Assembly (NCBI GenBank): GCA_003513015.1
Contig: DOTA01000414.1
Coordinates: forward strand, 5,712-18,770
Length of the DNA stretch: 13,059 nucleotides
From: Chloroflexota bacterium
GTDB taxonomy: Bacteria; Chloroflexota; Anaerolineae; Anaerolineales; UBA11858
Direction: 5' to 3'
In this document: one piece after another, positions 1-7,400 of the stretch
Numbering within the stretch: position 1 is the stretch's first letter
Layout of the letters: the number at the start of each line of letters is the position of its first letter
Notes under the pieces: generated by a model
The model's input: the letters and a program-made list of their open reading frames with translations, nothing else
Told to the model about the DNA's origin: nothing
Database searches by the model: none
Position numbers and translations under genes: made by a program

Positions 1-501
1 TGGGAATCCGATGATCCCACGGAAACTGAAGAACTGCGCGCTGAAACTCCCGAGGGTCAACTGCTGATCGAATGCCTGGGGCACCAGCATTGCCAGCGGA
101 ACTTTCGTTCGATCACTTGCCGGGCTTTTCCCTTTTTCCCGTATCTCACCCGCGCAGGGGAATTTATCGGCCTTTCGGTTTATTGGCGTTATGAGGACCG
201 CTGCTGGGTGATTAGCCATTTGGACGCCGTTACGCCCGCTTACGTGCGTCAATTTGTGGCCGCCTACGAGCAGATTTTTACTCACATCCCCGGCGAACGC
301 GAGAACTTTCGCTATCACGCTATTATCATGCGGCGGATTTTTGGGCGGCAGAAACGCAGCATCCCCTTGCTGCACCGGGATGGCAAGGTTTACACCGTCA
401 GGCCCAAAGATGGCGCACTGACCCCGGTTGATCCCGCGGCTCTGCCAAAGTTCGGCGATTATGCCATCGCGGCTGCCATGCTCTTCCCGGATGAAGCATA
501 G
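1..501 (+). CDS. C-terminal part of a cysteine-containing protein, possibly YkgJ-like (5' end outside window)
   Basis: The reading frame is open from the first base, so this is the last 166 residues of a longer protein ending at TAG (499-501). An internal ATG does not occur in the early part; GTG at 208 is only an internal codon, because clearly coding sequence continues upstream of it. Visible cysteines are at fragment residues 25, 31, 40 and 68. The context NFRSITCRAFPFFPYL followed by GEFIGLSVYW and DRCWVIS resembles the C-terminal part of YkgJ-type cysteine-cluster proteins, which are thought to bind a metal ion. The diagnostic N-terminal CxxC region would lie outside the window, so the family call is tentative. 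The remainder (about residues 75-166) is soluble with no membrane segment. It ends 80 bases before the first ABC gene and has no clear functional link to it. Confidence 0.75.
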   Translation, partial: WESDDPTETEELRAETPEGQLLIECLGHQHCQRNFRSITCRAFPFFPYLTRAGEFIGLSVYWRYEDRCWVISHLDAVTPAYVRQFVAAYEQIFTHIPGERENFRYHAIIMRRIFGRQKRSIPLLHRDGKVYTVRPKDGALTPVDPAALPKFGDYAIAAAMLFPDEA

Positions 502-531
502 ACTGCGGAATGGGAAACGGGGAATGCGGGG

Positions 532-537
532 TATAAT
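532..537 (+). promoter_or_regulatory. Candidate -10 box for the ABC exporter genes
   Basis: A perfect TATAAT lies in the 80-base gap before the first ABC gene, 44 bases upstream of its ATG. No convincing -35 hexamer is present at 16-19 bases spacing, where the sequence is purine-rich GGAATG/GGGAAA. Transcription would start near 544 and give a leader of about 38 bases made almost entirely of C, A and T, with no Shine-Dalgarno sequence. Confidence 0.45.
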
Positions 538-540
538 TTC

Positions 541-581
541 GCTGACCGCACTCACAACCAACGACTCTCGACTCACCACTC
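541..581 (+). repeat. AC-rich degenerate microrepeat leader before ABC gene 1
   Basis: The leader is built from variants of the units ACTCAC, CGACTC and CACCACT. The 10-mer ACTCACCACT (571-580) recurs exactly at 2488-2497, in front of the second ABC gene. The stretch holds few purine runs and no ribosome binding site. It could be an unstructured 5' leader or simply a dispersed low-complexity repeat. Confidence 0.45.
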
Positions 582-2348
582 ATGTCCCAAGCTACCCTCT
601 CCGCTGAATTTACTCTCCCCAAACGCAAAAAAACCGACCGGGGCAACCCGCTGCGCTGGTTGTTTTCGCATACTATCGTTTACTGGTATTTTTGGATTGT
701 GCTGCTGATCGGGGCTTTTGGCAACGCTGCTCTGGCCTCAGTCGTGCCGATTCTCACGGGGCAGGCCATCGACGCAGTGGGAGCCAAACCGCCGCTGACC
801 GATAGCCTGATCCCCATCGCCCTGTGGATTGCCGGAACCCAGATCGTGCGCGGCGTGCTGCAACTGGGGCGTAACTTCGGCGCCGAATTGATCGGCCAAA
901 GTATGGAACGCGACATCCGCGATGAGCTTTATGTGAGCTTGCTGGGCAAAAGCATGACCTTCCACAGCCTCCAGCCAGTGGGCGACACCATGGCGCGCGC
1001 CACCAACGATGTGCGCGAAATCAACCTGATGTTCAGCCCCGGCATCAATCTCGTTATCGGCTCGGCCAATTTCCTGATTATGCCAATTTTATTGGCCCCG
1101 CGTTACCATCCGGCCCTGATCGCCGCCCCGCTTTTCTTTTTCGTCACCTACATCATTGCTTTGTGGCAGTACCTTCACGAACTTAGCCCCATCACCGACG
1201 ATGTGCGCGGTGCCTTTGGCACCCTCAACACCCGTTTGGCCGAGGCCATTGACGGCATCGAAACTGTTAAAGGCATGGCGCAAGAGCGTCAGGAGATCAA
1301 CCTGTTTGGCAAAAATGCCCAACGCTTCCGCGATCTGTTTGTGCTCCAGGGCGATGTCGAAGCTCGCTTTGTGCCTTTCCTATTGATGGCGGTTGCCCAA
1401 GCCGCCGGTTTGCTGCACGCTATGTGGCTTTTCCAGCAGGGTTTGCTCAAAGTCGGCGATGTGGCTGGTTATTTTGGATTGCTGCTGCTCTTCGGCTTCC
1501 CGACCTTTGTTTCACTCTTTGCTTATTCTCAAGTTTCGCTGGGATTAGCGGGATCACGCCGCATTTTGGAACTCATCAATCGTGAAACCGATTTGGACCA
1601 GAACGTGGGAGGTCAAACCCGGAATTTGGAGGGGTCCATCGAATTCAAAGAGGTGACCTTCACTTACGAAGGGGCCGCGGAACCCACTCTTAGCGGAATC
1701 AACCTCAAAATCCGGCCCGGCCAGACGGTTGCTATCGTGGGACAAACCGGGACGGGCAAGACCTCCCTCGTCAAACTGGTCAACCGCACCTACGATGTCA
1801 GCCAGGGACAGGTTTTACTGGATGGTGTGGATACTCGCGATTGGAATCTTGAATCCCTGCGGCGGCAAATTTCCATCATCGAGCAAGATATTTTTCTGTT
1901 TTCGCGCAGCATTGCCGAGAACATTGCTTTCGGCAAGCCGGGTGCCACCCGCGAGGAAGTGATCGCCGCGGCGAAGGCCGCCCAGGCCGACGAATTTATC
2001 CACGGCTTCAAAGATGGTTACGATACCGTGATCGGTGAGCGCGGCGTGACGCTTTCGGGCGGGCAGCGCCAGCGTTTGGCTCTGGCGCGCGCCTTCCTCA
2101 CCGATCCGCGCATCCTGATTTTGGATGATTCGACCAGCGCCATCGACAGTGCCACCGAAGACAAAATCCAGCAAGCGATTTACGCCGCGGCCAAAGGGCG
2201 CACCACCCTGATTATCACGCACCGCCTCTCGCAGATTCGCTGGGCCGATCAAATTGTGGTGCTGCGCGGCGGGCGCATTTCGGCGATGGGCAGCCACGAA
2301 GAATTGATGGAACAATCGCTGGCTTATCGTCAGATATTTCAAGAATGA
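582..2348 (+). CDS. ABC exporter half-transporter, degenerate-site subunit of a probable heterodimer
   Basis: A 588-residue type IV ABC exporter half (older 'type I exporter' fold): about six membrane helices in residues 30-325, then an ATPase domain from about 350. Visible motifs are A-loop Tyr362, Walker A GQTGTGKT (387-394), Q-loop Gln435, x-loop GERG before signature LSGGQ (491-495), Walker B ILILD ending at Asp515, D-loop SAID (519-522) and switch His547. The residue after the Walker B Asp is Asp516 where the catalytic Glu normally sits; this substitution marks the degenerate-site subunit in heterodimeric exporters such as TM287/288, LmrCD and BmrCD. The next gene has the matching opposite features, so the two probably form one inner-membrane complex. 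The substrate cannot be told: drug, lipid and peptide exporters share this fold. ATG at 582 is the first sensible start; no Shine-Dalgarno sequence precedes it. Confidence 0.95.
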   Translation: MSQATLSAEFTLPKRKKTDRGNPLRWLFSHTIVYWYFWIVLLIGAFGNAALASVVPILTGQAIDAVGAKPPLTDSLIPIALWIAGTQIVRGVLQLGRNFGAELIGQSMERDIRDELYVSLLGKSMTFHSLQPVGDTMARATNDVREINLMFSPGINLVIGSANFLIMPILLAPRYHPALIAAPLFFFVTYIIALWQYLHELSPITDDVRGAFGTLNTRLAEAIDGIETVKGMAQERQEINLFGKNAQRFRDLFVLQGDVEARFVPFLLMAVAQAAGLLHAMWLFQQGLLKVGDVAGYFGLLLLFGFPTFVSLFAYSQVSLGLAGSRRILELINRETDLDQNVGGQTRNLEGSIEFKEVTFTYEGAAEPTLSGINLKIRPGQTVAIVGQTGTGKTSLVKLVNRTYDVSQGQVLLDGVDTRDWNLESLRRQISIIEQDIFLFSRSIAENIAFGKPGATREEVIAAAKAAQADEFIHGFKDGYDTVIGERGVTLSGGQRQRLALARAFLTDPRILILDDSTSAIDSATEDKIQQAIYAAAKGRTTLIITHRLSQIRWADQIVVLRGGRISAMGSHEELMEQSLAYRQIFQE

Positions 2349-2381
2349 AAGGGAATGGTGACTGGTTTCGAGCATTTAGAA

Positions 2382-2431
2382 AGCACACTGAACTCGTTGA
2401 AGTGTGCGCCCTTCAACAAGCTCAGGGCGCT
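2382..2431 (+). repeat. REP-like inverted repeat pair between the two ABC genes
   Basis: Two 19-base arms, CACTGAACTCGTTGAAGTG (2386-2404) and CCCTTCAACAAGCTCAGGG (2409-2427), are reverse complements at 15 of 19 positions and are separated by only TGCG. Outer bases 2382-2384 and 2429-2431 extend the pairing after one mismatch. A second, shorter alternative fold pairs GCGCCC (2406-2411) with GGGCGC (2425-2430). The arm sequence resembles the CTTCGACAAGCTCAGG-type palindromic repeats I recall from many bacterial intergenic regions. There is no T-tract after it, so it is not a standard intrinsic terminator. It could act as an mRNA-stabilising or attenuating hairpin within the ABC operon. Confidence 0.7.
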
Positions 2432-2470
2432 AGTTCTGGTACTTACTTTGGAAAAATTGTAAATTGGTTT

Positions 2471-2502
2471 TTCGCTCACTACTAACCACTCACCACTGAC
2501 CT
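2471..2502 (+). repeat. AC-rich degenerate microrepeat leader before ABC gene 2
   Basis: Units CTCACTACT, AACCACT, CACCACT and GACCT run directly into the ATG at 2503. The 10-mer ACTCACCACT (2488-2497) is identical to the one preceding the first ABC gene. No Shine-Dalgarno sequence and no convincing separate promoter were seen, so the gene may be translated from a transcript that starts before the first ABC gene. Confidence 0.45.
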
Positions 2503-4332
2503 ATGGGCTTTTTCTCTGGTTTAAATGCTGAATCTTACGACCGCCAATACTCCGATAAAGAGTTAGTTGAGCGGATTTTGGCGTATTTCAAGCCGCATCG
2601 CACGGCCCTGATTTGGGTGGCGATCTGGCTAATTGTGATTGCTGCCAGCGGGGCGGCAGCTCCCATGCTGGTTTCGTGGGGCTTGGATGTGATGGTCGCC
2701 GACCCCACCTCGAAGATGATGTGGCTGTTGGCTGGGCTGGTTTTCCTGATGGGTTTGGTTACCTGGGCGGCCAACTGGTTGCGCCGCCGTTTGATGGCGC
2801 GCATCGTGGGGGACGTGGTCTACACTTTGCAGGCCGATGGCTTTCAGGCTGCGGCGGAACACGATCTCTCCTTTTACGATGAATATTCTTCGGGGCGCAT
2901 CGTTTCGCGCATCACCTCGGATACGCGCGAATTTGGCAACCTGGTGACCTTTGTCACCGATCTGATTTCGCAATTTGTGCAGGCTTTTATATTGGGGGTG
3001 GTGCTGGTCTCGATCAATTGGCGGCTATCGCTATGGGTCTTTGGTTTCATGCCGATTCTGTTTTTGGCGGCCATGAGTTTCCGGCGGCTGGCGCGCGTGG
3101 TCACCCGCCGGGGTATGCGGGCCATGGCGAATGTCAACGCGGCCATCAAAGAAACGGTCAGCGGGATCGCGGTGGCCAAAAATTTCCGGCAAGAACAGAC
3201 CATTTTCGATGAGTTTAATGAATCAAACGTGCAATCGTATAAAGTTAACGTGCGACGCGGGTTTGTGCTGGCGTTGGTGTTTCCCTCGTTGAATGCTTTG
3301 GGCGGCATCGCCACGGCGATTTTGGTGTATGTTGGGGCTTTGAATGTGATGCAAGGCGTGGTCACGGTGGGGGCCTGGTATCTGTTTTTGCTTAGCCAGG
3401 ATCGTTTCTTTTTTCCGGTGATTAACCTTTCGGCATTTTGGACGCAGGTGCAATCGGGGCTTTCATCAGCGGAGCGTATTTTTGGTTTGATCGATGCGGA
3501 AATGGTGGTGGTGCAAACCGCCCAAAATCCGGTGCCCCTGCTGAAAGGGGATATCCGCTTCGAAAATGTGCAGTTCCGCTATTCCGAGCAGGAAGCTATA
3601 TTCAAGGATTTCGATTTGCACATCGAACCCGGGGAGAGCGTGGCGTTGGTGGGGCACACCGGTGCGGGAAAATCTTCGATTGCCAAGCTAATTGCGCGTT
3701 TCTATGAATACCAGGGCGGGCGGATTCTGGTTGACGGTGAAGACATCCGGAGTTTTGATCTCCATCTTTACCGGAGCCAACTTGGAATTGTGTCGCAAAT
3801 TCCTTTTTTGTTTAGCGGAAGTGTCGCCGAGAATATCTGCTATGCTTGTGGTATCGTCAATGAAGCAGGTGTGACAGATGTCGCCAAAGAAATTGGCGGC
3901 GGCGAGTGGTTGGAAACGCTTCCCCAAGGTTTGCAAACGCAAGTGGGCGAACGCGGCAATCGCCTTTCGATGGGTCAGCGCCAACTTGTTTCGCTTTTGC
4001 GGGTTTTGGTGCAGCAACCGGCGATTTTCATTCTGGATGAAGCCACTGCCAGCATTGATCCATTCACCGAGCGGCAGATTCAGCAAGCCTTGGATTTGAT
4101 TTTGAAGAACAGCACCAGTATTTTGATTGCGCATCGGCTCTCGACGATTAAGGCCGCGGATCGCATCATCGTGTTGGAAGATGGCCGCATCATCGAAGAA
4201 GGCAATCACGATGCACTCCTGACTCAAAATGGACATTATGCCAATTTGTACAATACCTATTTCCGGCATCAGAGCCTGGCGTATGTGGAGCAGTCGCGCC
4301 GCATGCTCCGAACGGTAGATTCTCCTGAATGA
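2503..4332 (+). CDS. ABC exporter half-transporter, catalytic-site subunit of a probable heterodimer
   Basis: A 609-residue ABC exporter half: membrane domain in about residues 35-325, ATPase domain from about 348. Motifs: A-loop Tyr360, Walker A GHTGAGKS (384-391), Q-loop Gln432, x-loop GERG, signature LSMGQ (488-492), Walker B Asp512 followed by the normal catalytic Glu513, D-loop SID (517-519), switch His544. The signature has Met in place of the first Gly of LSGGQ. That variant signature would face the Asp-substituted Walker B of the upstream gene, producing one weak and one competent ATP site, the arrangement known in heterodimeric exporters. The pair is separated by 154 bases containing a hairpin repeat. 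The C-terminus after residue 585 (YFRHQSLAYVEQ) is a short soluble tail. Substrate unknown; energy-driven export across the inner membrane is the safe statement. Confidence 0.95.
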   Translation: MGFFSGLNAESYDRQYSDKELVERILAYFKPHRTALIWVAIWLIVIAASGAAAPMLVSWGLDVMVADPTSKMMWLLAGLVFLMGLVTWAANWLRRRLMARIVGDVVYTLQADGFQAAAEHDLSFYDEYSSGRIVSRITSDTREFGNLVTFVTDLISQFVQAFILGVVLVSINWRLSLWVFGFMPILFLAAMSFRRLARVVTRRGMRAMANVNAAIKETVSGIAVAKNFRQEQTIFDEFNESNVQSYKVNVRRGFVLALVFPSLNALGGIATAILVYVGALNVMQGVVTVGAWYLFLLSQDRFFFPVINLSAFWTQVQSGLSSAERIFGLIDAEMVVVQTAQNPVPLLKGDIRFENVQFRYSEQEAIFKDFDLHIEPGESVALVGHTGAGKSSIAKLIARFYEYQGGRILVDGEDIRSFDLHLYRSQLGIVSQIPFLFSGSVAENICYACGIVNEAGVTDVAKEIGGGEWLETLPQGLQTQVGERGNRLSMGQRQLVSLLRVLVQQPAIFILDEATASIDPFTERQIQQALDLILKNSTSILIAHRLSTIKAADRIIVLEDGRIIEEGNHDALLTQNGHYANLYNTYFRHQSLAYVEQSRRMLRTVDSPE

Positions 4333-4360
4333 AGTTACTGTTTTGTAAGGTGATAGGTTT

Positions 4361-4409
4361 TCTGACTACCATGACCCCTCGACTACTTGACGCTCTGACT
4401 ACCTGACCA
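4361..4409 (+). repeat. CTGACTACC-type direct repeats upstream of the kinase gene
   Basis: TCTGACTACC occurs exactly at 4361-4370 and again at 4394-4403, with related units ATGACC, CGACTACTTGAC and CTGACCAT between and after. The repeats overlap the probable -35 region and spacer of the kinase promoter. They have the same AC-rich character as the leaders of the two ABC genes. Confidence 0.5.
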
Positions 4410-4415
4410 TACAAT
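4387..4415 (+). promoter_or_regulatory. Sigma70-type promoter giving a probable leaderless kinase mRNA
   Basis: TTGACG (4387-4392, 5 of 6 consensus), a 17-base spacer, then TACAAT (4410-4415, 5 of 6). Only six bases (4416-4421) separate the -10 box from the ATG at 4422. The expected transcription start, about 7 bases after the -10, therefore falls on or next to the A of the start codon. No Shine-Dalgarno sequence exists upstream, which agrees with leaderless translation. Confidence 0.65.
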
Positions 4416-4421
4416 TAGACT

Positions 4422-7400
4422 ATGTCCGAAACTGTACAACCATCCTCCGTTCGGCAGCCTCCCCTTTGGACGTTTGTTACTACCCGATTAGCCCCGGGGT
4501 TGGTGGTTATTTTTCTCCTCATGGCAATGGTTGCATTGGTCGCGTTTGTGATCAATGCTTTTGTTTTTATACAGACGCCTTTCATTGGTTCACTGGTTGA
4601 GCATACACTCGTAATAAATACAGCGGATTCGGTATCGCCGGGCAGTTGGGAGGCGAAAAACGCAGGATTAGCCTATGGACACCAAATCCTAGAGATCAAT
4701 GGGGAAAAGATCTCTGAATATGCTCAAATTCGTGAGGTTTTGAAAACCTATCGGGTAGGAGATGAAATTAGCTTAAAGGTTGTGAATTTGCTCTCACCCG
4801 AATCTCAGCCTTTTACAGTGTCTATCATTTTGCAGCGTTTCCCGTTAAAAGATGGCATTTCTCAGGTGTTGATTCCATTTTTGATTGGATTTGTATATCT
4901 CGGCAGTGGTTTATGGGTTTTTAGCCTGCGGCGTTTTGATGTAACCGGGCAGGTTTTTTCGGTTTTTGCAGCCTCGGTTGCGATCACAGTGCCGGGTTTG
5001 TTTGCAATAGGTAGCAATGCACAGAGCACCGGATTGTGGACTTTTAGCCTGGCAATGGTAGGGGGAACACTGGTTCATCTGGCATTGATCTTCCCAAAAG
5101 AAATTAATCTGGTACACAAACGCCCATTTTTGGGCTGGATCAGTTACATCCCTGCAATTATTTTGTTAATTTGGGCATATCCGACCCTAAATAACTTTGC
5201 CGATCCGCTGGCTTACGTGTGGCCCTGGCGTGCCGAATTTGTTTTTATTGGCTTAGCGGTATTCTTCTTCCTGGGGATGAGCGTTTTTCAACGGTATACG
5301 GCCATTTCGCCGGTCACTCGCCAGCAGAGCCTGATTATTCTTTTTGGAGCGCTGGTTTCTTTTTTGCCCATCGCGGTTTGGATGCTGGTGACGGCCGGAA
5401 GCCCGGATGCAGCTTTTTCGCCATTGCTATTCTTTCCCCTGGCTTTCTTTCCGATTGCAGTCGCTTATGCCATTCTGCGCTACCGCTTATTAAATACCGA
5501 TTACATCTTCAGCCGGGCAGTTTTATATGCACTGTTGACGATTTTAGGCGCGAGCGGATATGCTTTGTTGGTTAGCGGGTTAAGCCTGATTTTTGGGGAT
5601 GCAATTTCTGCTAACAATCCGTTCATCATCGGTTTCGTGATTTTTGTTTTGGCTTTGTTGCTCAACCCGGCGCGTTTGCGTTTGCAAACTACCATTGACC
5701 GCATCTTTTTCCGCGGACAGTTAGCCTATCGCGAGCTTTCGGACACATTCAGCCAGGAACTTACCCCGGCCTTGAATTTTGATGCGATCATTGTGTTGCT
5801 GCGAAAGTACATCAATGAAATATTAATGCCGGATCAGCTTCACATTTTCATTGGTGATAAGCTCAAAGATTTTTACCAACCTACTCTGGATGAACAACAA
5901 CAAATCACCACAGATATTCATTTCCCGATAAATGCGGCTTTGCCCCAGGTTTTGGCGCGCGAAAAATCCTTTATTTTCATACGCGATGAAGAAGGCTTGC
6001 CATCCTCCTTAGAATCTGATCGAGTGCGGCTGGCTTTGCTGAGCGCACAATTATTTGTGCCGTTGCCGGGGCGAGAACAAAAAATTTTTGGTTTCATGGC
6101 ATTATCGGCGCGTAAAACAGGCGAACCTTACAATAATCGCGATTTGAATTTGTTGAAATCGTTTGCCGATCAGGCGGCTATGGCCCTGGAACGCGCTCAG
6201 GTTGTTGATGATCTGGAACGCCGCGTGACCGAAATGAATGTGCTGATTCGGGTAGCGCAAGGCATCAACATTACACTAACCTTTGACGATATCCTCGAAT
6301 TGATCTATGCCCAAACCAATCGCCTGGTTCCGGCTCGAGATTTCTGGATTATGCTTTTCGACCCGGAAAATCAGCTCTTCCAATACGCTTTTTATCTGGA
6401 AGATGATCGCCGCTTGCTTGAACGTGAAAATCAATACATTTTTATAGATCAGGATCTGGCCCAAATTGTCATTCGATCCGGGCGTATCTTGAAAACCGAT
6501 GATTACGAGCGCGAATCTCGCTTGCGTGGCTTGCGCCCATCCGTGCCTGGTTTATACGCCTGGATTGGCATGCCCCTCAATGCCGGGGCCACCACAATTG
6601 GCTCCATGTGTATGGGAAGCCGTGACCCATCCCTGGTCTATTCGGGTGAGCAAATCGAGCTATTAGAGGCCGTGGCCGATCAGGCTGCCGGTGCCATTGT
6701 GAAATCTCGCTTGCTGGAAGATTCGGAGCGCAGCGCCCGGCAGTTATCACTCTTGAATGAAGTTGGCCGAAATCTGACCTCCGTATTGGATTTACCCAGC
6801 CTGCTCGATCAAATTCTTGCCAGTGCGATCGAAATTCTTAACTGCGAGGCCGGAACCCTCTTCCTGGTGGAGGAAGAAACCGGGGAATTGGTTTTCGAAG
6901 TGGTCAAAGGCCCGGTTGCAGGAGAATTAGTGGGACGCCGCCTCCCTCCGGGGACCGGTCATGTGGGGCGTTCTGTGGATTCGGGCAGCCCGGCGATTGT
7001 AAACGAGGTGCGCGCGACCACCGAATGGTCTCAAAAATCAGATCAACAGACAGGATTCAAAACCCGGGATTTATTGTTGGTTCCCATGACCGTCAAGGAT
7101 CACGTCGTGGGGGTTATCGAAGTCATCAACCGCAAAGATGGGATGCCTTTCACCGGTGATGACCAGAATTTATTGACCACCTTCACCAGTCAGGCCGCGG
7201 TAGCACTGGAAAACGCCCGTCTTTACACGCTCACCGACCAGAAATTAGCCGCTCGTGTTGACGAATTATCTGTAATGCAGCGCATCGATCGCGAACTGAA
7301 CGCCACCCTGGATGTTACCCGTTCGATGCAAATTACCCTCGATTGGGCCATGCGCCAATCAGAAGCGGATGCCGGTTTTGTTGGTTTTGTGGAAGATGGT

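Noticed and set aside
208..501. Short gene starting at GTG 208
   Set aside because: The same frame is open and protein-like back to base 1, with cysteines and conserved-looking motifs upstream, so this is an internal codon of a truncated gene.
505..531. CRISPR or tandem repeat array in the GGGAAT/GGAAAC-rich stretch
   Set aside because: The units are only 6-8 bases, degenerate and few, with no spacers.
1815..2375. 186-residue minus-strand ORF antisense to the first ABC gene
   Set aside because: It covers the Walker/signature region of a certain gene and shows no domain or ribosome site of its own.
2382..2431. Intrinsic terminator after the first ABC gene
   Set aside because: The hairpin is mismatched and not followed by a T-tract, so it is listed as a repeat instead.
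2874..3365. 163-residue minus-strand ORF
   Set aside because: It is Thr/Arg-rich antisense translation of the ABC membrane domain, with no supporting features.
3688..4269. 193-residue minus-strand ORF antisense to the second ABC gene
   Set aside because: It is the shadow of the ATPase domain; the opposite frame has all ABC motifs in order, while this translation is low in recognisable motifs.
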